A stretch of DNA of 64,000 bases from contig NW_027459428.1 of the NCBI RefSeq assembly GCF_050624435.1, positions 124,001 to 188,000 of the forward strand, read 5' to 3'. The stretch comes from Tenrec ecaudatus (Eukaryota; Chordata; Mammalia; Afrosoricida; Tenrecidae). This document shows positions 10,911-24,299 of this stretch, in pieces; the first letter of the stretch is position 1; each line of letters opens with the position of its first letter. The position numbers and the translations under genes are program-made. Under the pieces are notes generated by a model that saw only the letters and a list, made by a program, of their open reading frames with translations, had not been told where the DNA came from and searched no databases.

Positions 10911-13900
10911 CCTAAGCCTAGGATTGCCCTAGGCTTAGGCTAGGGGATCCCTAGACTTAGCCAAAGCCTAGGGGTGCCCTAGCTTAAGCCTAGGGGTGCT
11001 CTAGCCTAAGCCTCGGGGTGCCCTAGCCAAAGCCTAGGGGTGTCCTAGCCTTAGGTTAGGGGAGCTTTAGCCTTAGCCTAAGCCTAGGGGTGTCCTAGCC
11101 AAAGCCTAGGGGTGCCCTAGGCTAAGCCTAGGGGTGCCCTAGCCTTAGGCTAGGGGAGCCCTAACCTAAGCCTAAGCCTACGGGTGCCCTAGCTTTAGCC
11201 TAGGGGTGCCCCAGCCTAAGCTTATGGGTGCCCTAGCCTTAGGCTAGGGGAGCCCTAGCATTAGCCTAAGCCTAGGGGTGCCCTAGCCTAAGCCTAGGGG
11301 TGCCCTAGCCTTAGGCTAGGGTAGCCCTAGCCTTAGCCTAAGCCCAGGGGTGCCCTAGCCTCTGCTTAGGGGTGCCCTAGCCTCAGCCTAGTGGTGCACT
11401 AGCCTAAGCCTAGGGGTGCCCTAGCTTAAGCCTTGTGGTGCCTTATCCTAAGCCTAGGGGTGACCTAGCCTTAGCCTAAGCTTAGGGGTGCCCTAGCCTA
11501 AGCCTAGTGGTGCCCTAGCCTAAGGCTATGGGTGCCCTAGCCTAAGACTAGGGGTGCCGTCGCCTAAGCCTAGGAGTCCCCTAGCCTTAGCCTAAGCCTA
11601 GGGGTGCCCTAGCCTAAGCCTATGGGTGCCTAACCCTAAGCCTAGGGGTGCCCTAGCCTTAGACTAGGGGAGCCCTAACCTTAGCCTAAGCCTACGGTTG
11701 CCCGAGTCTAAGCCTAGGGGTGCCCTAGCCTAAGCCTAGGGGTGCCGTAGCCTTAGGCTAGGGGAACCCGAGCCTTAGCCTACGCCTAGGGGTGCCCTAG
11801 CCTAAGCCTAGGGGTGCCCTAGCCTAAGCCTCTGGGTACCCTATCCTAAGCCTAGGGGTGTCCTAGCCTGAGCTTACGGGTGCCCTAGCCTGAGGCTAGG
11901 GGAGCCCTATCCTTAGTCTAGCCTAGGATTGGCCTAGCCTAAGCCTAGAGGTGCCATAGCCTGAGTCTAGGGGTGCCCTAGCCTGAGGCTAGGGGAGCCG
12001 TAGCCTTAGCCTAAGCCTAGGGGTGCCCTAGCCTAAGCCTAGAGTTGCCCTAGCCTTAGGCTAGGGTAGCCCTACCCTTAGCCTAAGCATAGAGGTGCCC
12101 TAGCCTCAGCTTAGGGGTACCCTAGCCTCAGCCTTGGTGTGCCCTAGCCTAAGCCTAGGGGTGCCCTAGCCTAAGTATAGGGGTGACCTAGACTAAGCCT
12201 AAGCCAAGGGGTGCCCTAGCCAAAGCCTAGGGGTTCCCTAGCCTAAGCCTAGAGGTGCCCTAGTCTTAGGCTAGGGGAGCCCTAACCTTCGCGTAAGCCT
12301 AGGGTTGCCTTTGCGTAAGCCTTGGGGTGCCCTAGAATAAGCCTAGGGGTGCCCTTGCCTTAGGCTAGTCGAGCCTAGCACTAGCCTAAGCCTAGGGGTG
12401 CCCTAGCCTAAATCTAGGGGTGCCCCAGCCTAAGCCTACGGGTGCCCTAGCCTAAGCCTAGGATTGCCCTAGGCTTAGGCTAGGGGATCCCTAGACTTAG
12501 CCGAAGCCTAGGGGTGCCCTAGCTTAAGCCTAGGGGTGCTCTAGCCTAAGGCTAGGGGTGCCCTAGCCAAAGCCTAGGGGTGTCCTAGCCTTAGGTTAGG
12601 GGAGCTTTAGCCTTAGCCTAAGCCTAGGGGTGCCCTAGCCTAAGCCTAGGGGTGCCCTACCTAAGCTTAGAAGTTCCCTATCCTAAGCCTAGGGGTGCCC
12701 TAGCCAAAGCCTAGGGGTGCCCTAGGCTAAGCCTAGGGGTGCCCTAGCCTTAGGCTAGGGGAGCCCTAACCTTAGCCTAAGCCTACGGGTGCCCTAGCTT
12801 TAGCCTAGGGGTGGCCCAGCCAAGCCTATGGGTGCCCTAGCCTTAGGCTAGGGGAGCCCTAGCATTAGCCTAAGCCTAGGGGTGCCCTAGCCTAAGCCTA
12901 GGGGTGCCCTAGCCTTAGGCTAGGGTAGCCCTAGCCTTAGCCTAAGCCCAGAGGTGCCCTAGCCTCTGCTTAGGGGTGCCCTAGCCTCAGCCTAGTGGTG
13001 CACTAGCCTAAGCCTGGGGTGCCCTAGCTTAAGCCTTGTGGTGCCTTATCCTAAGCCTAGGGGTGACCTAGCCTTAGCCTAAGCTTAGGGGTGCCCTAGC
13101 AGAAGCCTAGGGGTGCCCTAACCTAAGGCTAGGGGTGCCCTAGCCTAAGACTAGGGGTGCCATCGCCTAAGCCTAGGAGTCCCCTAGCCTTAGCCTATGC
13201 CTAGGGGTGCAATAGCCTTAGACTAGGGGAGCCCTAACCTTAGCCTAAGCCTAGGGTTGCCCGAGCCTAAGCCTAGGGGTGCCCTAGCCTAAGCCTACGG
13301 GTGCCCTAGCCTGAGGCTAGGGGAGCCCTAGCCTTAGTCTAGCCTAGGATTGGCCTAGCCTAAGCCTAGGGGTGCCATAGCCTAAGCCTAGGATTGCCCT
13401 AGGCTTAGGCTAGGGGATCCCTAGACTTAGCCAAAGCCTAGGGGTGCCCTAGCTTAAGCCTAGGGGTGCTCTAGCCTAAGCCTAGGGGTGCCCTAGCCAA
13501 AGCCTAGGGGTGTCCTAGCCTTAGGTTAGGGGAGCTTTAGCCTTAGCCTAAGCCTAGGGGTGCCCTAGCCAAAGCCTAGGGGTGCCCTAGGCTAAGCCTA
13601 GGGGTGCCCTAGCCTTAGGCTAGGGGAGCCCTAACCTAAGCCTAAGCCTACGGGTGCCCTAGCTTTAGCCTAGGGGTGCCCCAGCCTAAGCTTATGGGTG
13701 CCCTAGCCTTAGGCTAGGGGAGCCCTAGCATTAGCCTAAGCCCAGGGGTGCCCTAGCCTCTGCTTAGGGGTTCCCTAGCCTCAGCCTAGTGGTGCACTAG
13801 CCTAAGCCTAGGGGTGCCCTAGCTTAAGCCTTGTGGTGCCTTATCCTAAGCCTAGGGGTGACCTAGCCTTAGCCTAAGCTTAGGGGTGCCCTAGCCTAAG

Positions 13901-15870
13901 CCTAGTGGTGCCCTAGCCTAAGGCTATGGGTGCCCTAGCCTAAGACTAGGGGTGCCGTCGCCTAAGCCTAGGAGTCCCCTAGCCTTAGCCTAAGCCTAGG
14001 GGTGCCCTAGCCTAAGCCTATGGGTGCCTAACCCTAAGCCTAGGGGTGCCCTAGCCTTAGACTAGGGGAGCCCTAACCTTAGCCTAAGCCTAGGGTTGCC
14101 CGAGTCTAAGCCTAGGGGTGCCCTAGCCTAAGCCTAGGGGTGCCGTAGCCTTAGGCTAGGGGAACCCGAGCCTTAGCCTACGCCTAGGGGTGCCCTAGCC
14201 TAAGCCTAGGGGTGCCCTAGCCTAAGCCTCTGGGTACCCTATCCTAAGCCTAGGGGTGTCCTAGCCTGAGCCTACGGGTGCCCTAGCCTGAGGCTAGGGG
14301 AGCCCTATCCTTAGTCTAGCCTAGGATTGGCCTAGCCTAAGCCTAGAGGTGCCATAGCCTGAGTCTACGGGTGCCCTAGCCTGAGGCTAGGGGAGCCGTA
14401 GCCTTAGCCTAAGCCTAGGGGTGCCCTAGCCTAAGCCTAGAGTTGCCCTAGCCTTAGGCTAGGGTAGCCCTACCCTTAGCCTAAGCATAGAGGTGCCCTA
14501 GCCTCAGCTTAGGGGTACCCTAGCCTCAGCCTTGGTGTGCCTTAGCCTAAGCCTAGGGGTGCCCTAGCCTAAGTATAGGGGTGACCTAGCCTAAGCCTAA
14601 GCCTAAGGGTGCCCTAGCCTAAGACTAGGTGTGCCCAACCTAAGCCTAGGGGTGCCCTAGCCTTAGGCTAGGAGAGCCCTAGCCTTAGCCTAAGCCTAGG
14701 GGTGCCCTAGCCAAAGCCTAGGGGTTCCCTAGCCTAAGCCTAGAGGTGCCCTAGTCTTAGGCTAGGGGAGCCCTAACCTTCGCGTAAGCCTTGGGTTGCC
14801 TTTGCGTAAGCCTTGGGGTGCCCTAGAATAAGCCTAGGGGTGCCCTTGCCTTAGGCTAGGCGAGCCTAGCACTAGCCTAAGCCTAGGGGTGCCCTAGCCT
14901 AAATCTAGGGGTGCCCCAGCCTAAGCCTACGGGTGCCCTAGCCTAAGCCTAGGATTGCCCTAGGCTTAGGCTAGGGGATCCCTAGACTTAGCCGAAGCCT
15001 AGGGGTGCCCAAGCTTAAGCCTAGGGGTGCTCTAGCCTAAGGCTAGGGGTGCCCTAGCCAAAGCCTAGGGGTGTCCTAGCCTTAGGTTAGGGGAGCTTTA
15101 GCCTTAGCCTAAGCCTAGGGGTGCCCTAGCCTAAGCCTAGGGGTGCCCTACCTAAGCTTAGAAGTTCCCTATCCTAAGCCTAGGGGTGCCCTAGCCAAAG
15201 CCTAGGGGTGCCCTAGGCTAAGCCTAGGGGTGCCCTAGCCTTAGGCTAGGGGAGCCCTAACCTTAGCCTAAGCCTACGGGTGCCCTAGCTTTAGCCTAGG
15301 GGTGGCCCAGCCTAAGCCTATGGGTGCCCTAGCCTTAGGCTAGGGGAGCCCTAGCATTAGCCTAAGCCTAGGAGTGCCCTAGCCTAAGCCTAGGGGTGCC
15401 CTAGCCTTAGGCTAGGGTAGCCCTAGCCTTAGCCTAAGCCCAGAGGTGCCCTAGCCTCTGCTTAGGGGTGCCCTAGCCTCAGCCTAGTGGTGCACTAGCC
15501 TAAGCCTGGGGTGCCCTAGCTTAAGCCTTGTGGTGCCTTATCCTAAGCCTAGGGGTGACCTAGCCTTAGCCTAAGCTTAGGGGTGCCCTAGCAGAAGCCT
15601 AGGGGTGCCCTAACCTAAGGCTAGGGGTGCCCTAGCCTAAGACTAGGGGTGCCATCGCCTAAGCCTAGGAGTCCCCTAGCCTTAGCCTATGCCTAGGGGT
15701 GCAATAGCCTTAGACTAGGGGAGCCCTAACCTTAGCCTAAGCCTAGGGTTGCCCGAGCCTAAGCCTAGGGGTGCCCTAGCCTAAGCCTACGGGTGCCCTA
15801 GCCTGAGGCTAGGGGAGCCCTAGCCTTAGTCTAGCCTAGGATTGGCCTAGCCTAAGCCGAGGGGTGCCAT
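10911..15870. repeat. 2.4-2.5 kb tandem duplication
   Basis: Copy 1 is about 10,911-13,380 and copy 2 about 13,381-15,870. Both begin with a unit reading CCTAAGCCTAGGATTGCCC followed by AGGCTTAGGC. The offset is 2,470 at the start, 2,398 in the middle (CCTTGTGGTG at 11,431 and 13,829) and 2,491 later (CTTCGCG at 12,287 and 14,778). Internal similarity at 1,540 bp (CTTCGCG also at 10,747) shows that the block was already composite before it was duplicated. Confidence 0.8.
14589..14606 (-). repeat. Telomere-like TTAGGC run (3 copies)
   Basis: Three perfect GCCTAA hexamers stand head to tail on the plus strand, read as TTAGGC on the minus strand. This is the longest exact run of this hexamer I noticed. 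Similar runs of 2.8 copies occur at about 10,580 and 49,461. They sit inside ordinary 22-bp units. Confidence 0.6.
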
Positions 15871-16549
15871 AGCCTGAGTCTAGGGGTGCCCTAGCCTGAG
15901 GCTAGGGGAGCCGTAGCCTTAGCCTAAGCCTAGGGGTGCTCTAGCCTAAGCCTAGGGGTGCCCTAGCCTAAGCCTAGGGGTGCCCTAGCCTTAGGCTAGA
16001 GGAGCCCTAGACGTAGCCTAAGCCTAGGGATGCCCTAGCCTAAGCCTAGGGGTGCCCTAGCCTTAGGCTAGGAGAGCTTTATCCTTAGCCTAAGCCTAGG
16101 GGTGCCCTAGCCTAAGCCGAGGGGTGCCCTACCTAAGCTTAGAAGTTCCCTATCCTAAGCCTAGGGGTGCCCTAGCCAAAGCCTAGGGGTGCCCTATGCT
16201 AAGCCTAGGGGTGCCCTAGCCTTAAGCTAGGGTAGCCCTAGCCTTAGCCTAAGCCTACGGGTGCCCTAGCTTTAGCCTAGGGGTGCCCCAGCCTAGGCCT
16301 AGTGGTGCCCTAGCCTTAGGCTAGGGGAGCCCTAGCCTTAACCTAAGCCTAGGGGTGTCCTAGCCTAAGCCTAGGGGTGCCCTAGACTTAGGCTAGGGTA
16401 GCCCTAATTTTAGCCTAAGCCCAGGGGTGCCCTAGCCTTAGCTTAGGGGTGCTCTAGCCTTAGCCTAGGGGTGCCTTAGCCTAAGCATTGGGGTACCCTA
16501 GCCTAAGCCAAGGGGTGCCCTAGCCTTAGGCTAGGGGAGCCCTAGCCTT

Positions 16550-17560
16550 AACCTAAGCCTAGGGGTGCCCTAGCCTAAGCCTAGGGGTGCCTTAGCCTAA
16601 GCCTAGGGGTGCCGTAGCCTAAGCCTAGGGGTGCCTTAGCCTAAGCCTAGGGGTGCCGTAGCCTAAGCCTAGGAGTCCCCTAGCCTTAACCTAACCCTAG
16701 GTGTGCCCTAGCCTAAGCCTATGGGTGCCCAAACCTAAGCCTAGGCGTGCCCTAGCCTTAGACTAGGGGAGCCCTAACCTTAGCCTAAGCCTAGGTGTGC
16801 CCGAGCCTAAGCCTAGGGGTGCCCTAGCCTAAGCCTAGGGGTGCCCTAGCCTTAGGCTAGGGGAGCCCTAGCCTTAGCCTAAGCCTAGGGGTGCCCTAGT
16901 CTAAATATAGGGGTGCCCTAGCCTAAGCCTACGGGTGCCCTAGCCCAAGCCTAGGATTGCCCTAGCCTTAGGCTAGAGGATCCCTAGCCTTAACCTTAGC
17001 CTTGGTGTGCCCTAGCCTAAGCCTAGGGGCGCCCTAGCCTAAGCTTAGAAGTTCCCTATCCTAAGCCTATGGGTGCCCTGGACAAAGCCTATGGGTGCCC
17101 GCGCCTTAGGCTAGGGGAGCCCTAGCCTTAGCCTAAGCATACGGGTGCCCTACCTTAAGCCTAGGGGTGCCCCAGCATAAGCCTAGGGGTGCCCTAGCCT
17201 TAGGCTAGGGGAGCCCTAGCCTTAGCCTAAGCCTAGGGGTGCCCTAGCCTAAGCCTAGGGGTCCCCTATCCTCTGCTTTGGGGTGTCCTAGCCTCAGCCT
17301 AGGTTTGCCCTAGCCTAAGCCTAGGGGTGCCCTAGCCTAAGCCTAGTGGTGCCTTATCCTAAGCCTAGGGGTTACCTAGACTAAGCCTAAGCCTAGGGGT
17401 GCCCTAGCCTAAGCCTAGGGGTGCCCTAGCCTAAGCCTAGCGGTGCCTTAGCCTAAGCCTAGGGGTGCCGTAGCCTAAGCCTAGGAGTCCCCTAGCCTTA
17501 ACCTAACCCTAGGTGTGCCCTAGCCTAAGCCTAAGGGTGCCCTAGCCTAAGCCTAGGGGT
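16550..17560. repeat. Duplicated segment, offset about 812 bp
   Basis: A distinctive variant string (AGGAGTCCCCTAG, then CCTTAACCTAACCCTAGG) occurs at 16,671 and 17,483. Flanking units are alike for roughly 100-200 bp. The intervening sequence is ordinary T-type satellite. Extent is uncertain because the flanks are close to consensus. Confidence 0.55.
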
Positions 17561-18669
17561 GCCCTAGCCTTAGGTTAGGGGTTCCCTAGCCTAAGCCTAG
17601 GGGTGCCCTAGCCTAAGCTTAGGGATGCCCTAGCTTTAGCCTAAGCATAGGGGTGCCCTAGCCTTAGCCTAAGCCTAGGGGTGCCCTAGCGTAAGCCTAG
17701 GGGTGCCCTAGCCTAAGCCTAGGGGTGCCCTAGCCTTAGGCTAGGGGAGCCCTAGCCTTAGCCTAAGGCTAGGGGTGCCCTAGCCTAAGCCTAGGGGTTC
17801 CTTAGCCTGAACCTAGGGGTGCCCTAGCCTGAGCCTACAGGTGCCATAGCCTGATGCTAGGGGAGCCCTAACATTTTCCTAAGCCTAGGGGTGCCCTAGG
17901 CTAAGCCTAGGGGTGCCCTAGCCTGAGCCGAGGGGTGCCGTAGTCTTAGGCTAGGGGAGCCCTAGCCTTAGTCTAGCCTAGGATTGCCCTAGCCTAAGCC
18001 TAGGGGTGCCATAGCCTGAGCCTAGGGGGGCCCTAGGTTAAGCCTAGGGGTGCCCTAGCCTAAGCCTAGGGATGCCCTGGCTTAAGCCTAGGGGTGCCCT
18101 GGCCTAAGCCTAGGGGTGCCCTGCCCTAAGCCTGGGGGAGCCCTAGCCTAAGCCTAGGGGTGCCCTAGCCTAAGCCTAGGGGTGCCCTAGCCTAAGCCTA
18201 GGGGTGCCCTAACCTTAGGCTAGGGGAGCCCTAGCCTTAACCTAAGCCTAGGGGTGCCCTAGCCTTAGCCTAGGGGTGACCTAGCCTGAGGCTAGGGAAG
18301 CCCTAGCCTGAGCCTAAGCCTAGGGGTGCCCTAGCCTAAACCTAGGGGTGCCCTAGCCTTAGGCTAGGGGAGCCCTAGCCTTAGCCTAAGCATACGGGTG
18401 CACTACCTTAAGCCTAGGGGTGCCCCAGGCTAAGTATAGGGGTACCCTAGCCTTAGGCTAGGGGAGCCCTAGCCTTAACCTAAGCCTAGGGGTGCCCTAG
18501 CCTAAGCCTAGGGGTGCCCTAGCCTAAGCCTAGGGGTGCCCTAGCCTTAGGCTTGGGGAGCCCTAGCCTTAACCTAAGCCTATGGGTGCCCTAGCCGAAG
18601 CCTAGGCGTGCCCTAGCCTAAGCCTAGGGTGCTCTAGCCTTAGGCTAGGGGAGCCCTAGCCTTAGCCTA

Positions 18670-19430
18670 AGCCTAGGGGTGCCCTAGCCTGAGGCTATGG
18701 GAGCCCTAGCCTGAGGATAAGGGAGCCCTAGCGTTAGTCTAGCCTAGGAATACCCTAGCCTAAGCATAGGGGTGCTCTAGCCTTAGGCTAGGGGAGCCCT
18801 AGCCTTAGCCTAAGCCTATGGGTGCCCTAGCCTAAGCCTAGGGGTGCCCTAGCCTGAGTTTTGCGGTGCCGTAGCCTTAGCATAAGCCTAGGGTTGCCCT
18901 AGTCTAAACCTAGGGGTGCCCTAGCCTGAGCCTAGGGGTGCCCTAGCCTGAGGCAAGGGAAGCCCTAGCCTTAGCCTAATCCTAGGGGTGCCCTAGCCTA
19001 AGCCTAGGGGTGACCTAGCCTAAGCCTAGGGGTGCCCTAGCCTAAACCTCAAGGTGCCCTAGCCTAAGCCTTGGGTTGCCCTAGCCTTAGGCTAGGGTAG
19101 CCCTAGGCTTAGCCTAAGCCTAGGGGTGCCCTAGCCTACGCCTAGGGGTGCCCTACCTAAGCCTAGGGGTGCCCTAGCCTGAGGCTATGGGAGCCCTAGC
19201 CTCAGGATAAGGGAGCCATAGCGTTAGTCTAGCCTAGGATTACCCTAGCCTAAGCATAGGGGTGCTCTAGCCTTAGGCTCGGGGAGCCCTAGCCTTAGCC
19301 TAAGCCTTTGGGTGCCCTAGCCTAAGCCTAGGGGTGCCCTAGCCTGAGCTTTGGGGAGCCGTAGCCTTAGCATAAGCCTAGGGGTGCCCTAGTCTAAACC
19401 TAGGGGTGCACTACCTGAGCCTAGGGGTGC
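18670..19430. repeat. 490-bp tandem duplication (second copy partial)
   Basis: GAGGCTATGG at 18,691 and 19,181, followed in both places by a GGATAAGGGAGCC variant and a TAGTCTAGCCTAGG unit, gives an offset of 490. The second copy is recognisable to about 19,430. The length fits twenty-one 22-bp units plus one 28-bp unit. Confidence 0.75.
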
Positions 19431-22400
19431 CCTAGCCTAAGCCTAGGGGTGCCATAGGCTGAGTCTAGGGGTGCCCTAGCCTGAGGCTAGCGGAGCCGTA
19501 CCTTTAGCCTAAGCCTAGGGGTGCCTTAGCCTAAGCCTAGGGGTGCCCTAGCCTGAGCCTAGGGGTGCCCTAGCCTTAGGTTAGGGGAGCCCTAGCCTTA
19601 GCCTAAGCCTAGGGGTGCCCTAGCCTTAGTCTAAGCCTAGGGGTGCCCTAGCCTAAGCCTATGGGTGCCCTAGCCTAAACCTAGGTGTGCCCTAGCCTTA
19701 GGCTAGGGAAGCCCTAGCCTTAGCCTAAGCCTAGGGGTGCCCTAGCCTAAGCCTAGGGGTGCCCTAGCCTTAGGCTAGGGGAGCCCAATCCTTAGCATAA
19801 GCCTAGGGGTGCCCTAGCCTAAACCTAGGGGTGCCCTAGCCTTATCCTAAGTCTAGGCGTGCCCTAGCCTAAGCCTAGGGGTGCCCTAGCCTGAGCCTAC
19901 GGGTGCCCTAGCCTGAGCCTATGGGTGCCCTAGGTTAAGCCTAGGGGTGCCCTAGCCTAAGCCTAGGGATGCCCTGGCCCAAGCCTAGGGGTGCCCTGGC
20001 CTAAGCCTAGGGGTGCCCTGGCCTAAGTCTAGGGTTGCCCTGCACTAAGCTTGGGGGAGCCCTAGCCTAAGCCTAGGGGTGCCCTAGCCTAAGCCTAGGG
20101 GTGCCCTAGCCTGAGCCTACGGGTGCCCTAGCTTTAGGCTAGGGCAGCCCTAGCCTTAGTCTAGCCTAGGATTGCCCTAGCCTAAGCCTAGGGGTGCCAT
20201 AGCCTGAGCCTAGGGGTGCCCTAGGTTAAGCCTAGGGGTGCCCTAGCCTAAGCCTAGGGATGCCCTGGCCTAAGCCTAGGGGTGCCCTGGCCTAAGCCTA
20301 GGGGTGCCCTGGCCTAAGCATAGGGGTGCCCTGCCCTAAGCCTGGGGGAGCCCTAGCCTAAGCCTAGGGGTGCCCTAGCCTAAGCCTAGGGGTGCCCTAG
20401 CCTAAGCCTAGGGGTGCCCTAGACTAAGCCTAGGGGTGCCCTAACCTTATGCTAGGGGAGCCCTAGCCTTAACCTAAGCCTAGGGGTGCCCTAGCCTAAG
20501 CCTATGGGTGACCTAGCCTGAGGCTAGGGAAGCCCTAGCCTTAGACTAAGCCTAGGGGAGCCCTAGTCTTATCCTAAGTCTAGGGGTGCCCTAGGCTAAG
20601 CTTAGGGGTGCCCTAGCCTGAGACGAGGGGTGCCCTAGCCAGAGCCTAAGCGTGCCATAGCCTGAGTCTAGGGGTGCCCTAGCCTGAGTCTAGGGGAGCC
20701 GTAGCATTAGCCTAAGCCTAGTGGTGCCCTACCCTAAGCCTAGGGGTGCCCTTGCCTGAGCCTAGGGTGCCCTAGCCTTAGGCTAGGGGAGCCCTAGCCT
20801 TAGCCTAAGCCTAGGGGTGCCCTAGCCTTAGCCTAAGCCTAGGGATGCCCTAGCCTAAGTCTAGGGGTGCCCTAGCATAAGCCTAGGGGTGCCAAGCCTT
20901 AGGCTAGGGGAGCCCTAGCCTTAGCCTAAGCCTAGGGGTGCCCTAGCCTTAGTCTAAGCCTAGGGGTGCCCTAGCCTTAGTCTAAGCCTAGGGGTGCCCT
21001 AGCCTAAGCCTAGGGATGCCCTAGCCTTAGGCTAGGGGAGCCCTAGCCTTAGCCTAAGCCTAGGGGTGCCCTAGCCTAAGCCTAGGCGTGCCCTAGCCTA
21101 AGCCTATGGGTGCCCTAGCCTTAGGTTAGGGGAGCCCTAGCCATAGCCTAAGCCAAGGGGTGCCCTAGCCTAAGCCTAGGGGTGCCATAGCCTGAGCCTA
21201 GGGGTGCCCTAGCCTAAGCCTAGGGGTGCCCTAGCCCAAGCCTAGGGGTGCCCTAGCCTAAGCCTAGTTGTGCCTTAGCCTAAGCCTAGGGGTGACCTAG
21301 CCTTATCCTAAGCCTAGGGGTGCCCTATGCTCAGGCTAGGGGTGCCCTAGCCTAAGCCTTGGAGTGCCCTAGCCTAAGCCTAGGGGTGCCCTAGCCTAAT
21401 CCTAGGGGTGCCCTAGCCTAAGCTTAGGGGTGCCCTAGCCTTTGGTTAGGGGAGCCCTAGCCTTAACCTAAGTCTAGGGGTGCCCTAGCCTACACTTAGG
21501 TGTGCCCTAGCCTGAGCCTAGGGGTGCCCTAACCTGAGCCTATGGGTGCCCTAGCCTGAGGCTAGGGGAGCCCTAGCCTTAGTCTAGCCTAGGATTGCCC
21601 TAGCCTAAGCCTAGGGGTTGCCGTAGCCTGAGGCTAGGGGAGCCGTACCCTTAGACTAAGCCTAGGGGTGCCTTAGCCTAAGCCTAGGGGTGCCCTAGCC
21701 TGAACCTAGGGGTGCCCTAGCCTAAGCCTAGGGGTGCCCTAGCCTTAGGTTAGGGGAGCCCTAGCCTTAGCCTAAGCCTAGGGGTGCCCTAGCCTTAGCC
21801 TAAGCCTAGGGGTGCCCTAGCCTAAGCCTAGGGGTGCCCTAGCCTTAGGCTAGGGGAGCCCAATCCTTAGCCTAAGCTTAGGGGTGCCCTAGCCTAAGCC
21901 TAGGGGTTCCCTAGCCTTAAGTTAGGGGAGCCCTAGCCTTAGCCTAAGCCTAGGGGTGCCCTACCCTTAGCCTAAGCCTAGGGGTGCCCTAGCCTAAGCC
22001 TATGGGTGCCCTAGCCTAAGCCTAGGTGTGCCCTAGCCTTAGGCTAGGGGAGCCCTAGCCTTAGCCTAAGCCTAGGGGTGCCCTAGCCTAAGCCTAGGGG
22101 TGCCCTAGCCTTAGGGTAGGGGAGCCCAATCCTTAGCATAAGCCTAGGGGTGCCCTAGCCTAAGCCTAGGGGTGCCCTAGCCTTAGGCTAGGGTAGCCCT
22201 AGCCTTAGCCTCAGTCTAGGGGTGCACTAGCCCCAGCTTAGGGGTGCCCTAGCCTCAGCCTAGGGGTGCCCTAGCCTAAGCCTAGGGGTGCCGTAGCCTA
22301 AGCCTAGGGGTTTCTTAGCCTAAGCCTAGGGGTGCCCTAGCCTGAGCCTACGGGTGCCCTAGCCTGAGGCTAGGGGAGCCCTAGCCTTAATCTAGCCTAG

Positions 22401-24211
22401 GATTGCCCCAGCCTAGCCTAGGGGTGCCATAGCCGGAGTTTAGGGGTGCCCTAACCTGAGGCTAGTGGAGCCGTAGCCTTAGTCTAAGCCTAGGGGTGCC
22501 CTAGCCTAAGCCTAAGGGTGCCCTAGCCTAAGCCTAGGGGTGCCCTAGCCTCAGCCTAGGGGTGCCCTAGCTGAGCCTATGGGTGCCCTAGCCTGAGGCT
22601 TGAGGACCCCTAGCGTTAGTCTAGCCTAGGATTGCCCTAGCCTAAGCCTAGGCGTGCCATAGCCTGAGTCTAGGGGTGTCCTAGCCTGAGGCTAGGGGAG
22701 CTGTAGCATTAGCCTAAGCCTAGGGGTGCCCTACCCTAAGCCTAGGGGTGCCCTAGCCTGAGCCTAGGGGTGCCCTAGCCTTAGGCTAGGGGAGCCCTAG
22801 CCTTAGCCTAAGCCTAGGGGTGCCCTAGCCTTAGCCTAAGCCTAGGGGTGCCCTAGCCTAAGTCTAGGAGTGCCCTAGCATAAGCCTAGGGGTGCCCAAG
22901 CCTTAGGCTAGGGCAGCCCTAGCCTTAGCCTAAGCCTAGGGGTGCCCTAGCCTAAGCCTAGGGGTGCCCTAGCCTAAGCCTAGGGGTGCCCATCCTAAGC
23001 CTAAGGGTGCCCTAGCCTAAGCCTAGGGGTGCCCTAGCCTAGCCTAGGGGTGCCCTAGCCGAAGCCTCGGGGTGCCCTAGCCTTAGGCTATGGGTGCCCT
23101 AGCCTTAGGCTAGGGTAGCCCTAGCCTTATCCTAAGCCTAGGGGTTCCCTAGCCTCAGCTTAGGGGTGCCCTATCCTCAGCCTAGGGGTGCACTAACCTA
23201 AGCCTAGGGGTGCCCTAGCCTAAGCCTAGGGGTGCCCTAGCCTAAGCCTAGTTGTGCCTTAGCCTAAGCCTAGGGGTGACCTACCCTTAGCCTAAGCCTA
23301 GGGGTGCCCTATCCTTAGGCTAGGGGTGCCCTAGCCTAAGCCTAGGGGTGCCCTAGCCTAAGCCTAGGGGTGGCCTAGCCTTAGGCTAGGGGAGCCCTAG
23401 CCTTAGCCTAAGCCTAGGGGTGTCCTAGCCTAAGCCTAGGGGTGCCCTAGCCTAAGCCTAGGGGTGCCCTAGCCTTAGGCTAGGGGAGCCCTAGCTTTAT
23501 CCTAAGTCTAGGGGTGCCCTAGCCTAAGCCTAGGTGTGCCATAGCCTGAGCTTAGGGGTGCCCTAGACTGAGGCTAGGGGAGCCGTACCCTTAGCCTAAG
23601 CCTAGGGGTGATTTAGCCTAAGCCTAGGGGTGCCCTAGCCTGAGCCTAGGGGTGCCCTAGCCTTAGGTTAGAGGAGCCCTAGCCTTAGCCTAAGCCTAGG
23701 GGTGCCCTAGCCTTAGCCTAAGCCTAGGATTGCCCTAGCCTAAGCCTAGGCGAGCCCTAGCATGAGGCTAGGGGAGCCGTACCCTTAGCCTAAGCCTAGG
23801 GGTGCCTTAGCCTAAGCCTAGGGGTGCCCTAGCCTGAGCCTAGGGGTGCCCTAGCCTTAGGTTAGGGGAGCCCTAGCCTTAGCCCAAGCCTAGGGGTGCC
23901 CTAGCCTTAGCCTAAGCCTAGGGGTGCCCTAGCCTAAGCCTAGGGGTGCCCTATCCTAAGCCTAGGGGTGCCCTAGCCTAGGCTAGGGCAGCCCTAGCCT
24001 TAGCCTAAGCTTAGGGGTGCCCTAGCCTAAGCCTAGGGGTGCCCTAGCCTTAGGTTAGGGGAGCCCTAGCCTTAGCCTAAGCCTAGGGGTGCCCTAGCCT
24101 TAGCCTAAGCCTAGAGGTGCCCTAGCCTAAGCCTATGGGTGCCCTAGCCTAAGCCTAGGGGTGCCCTAGCCTTAGGCTAGGGGAGCCCTAGCCTTAGCCT
24201 AAGCCTAGGGG

Positions 24212-24299
24212 TGCCCTAGCCTAAGCCTAGGGGTGCCCTAGCCTAAGCCTAGGGGTGCCCTAGCCTAAGCCTAGGGGTGCCCTAGCCTAAGCCTAGTGG
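24212..24299. repeat. Homogeneous run of T-type 22-mers
   Basis: Three identical consensus T-type units (24,212-24,233, 24,234-24,255 and 24,256-24,277) are followed by a fourth with GTGG in place of GGGG. This is a clean example of the consensus unit and its exact 22-bp period. Confidence 0.9.

Noticed and set aside
14589..14606. Firm assignment to a nematode
   Set aside because: The TTAGGC resemblance is suggestive only; no gene, rRNA or genuine telomere tract in the window can confirm the host.
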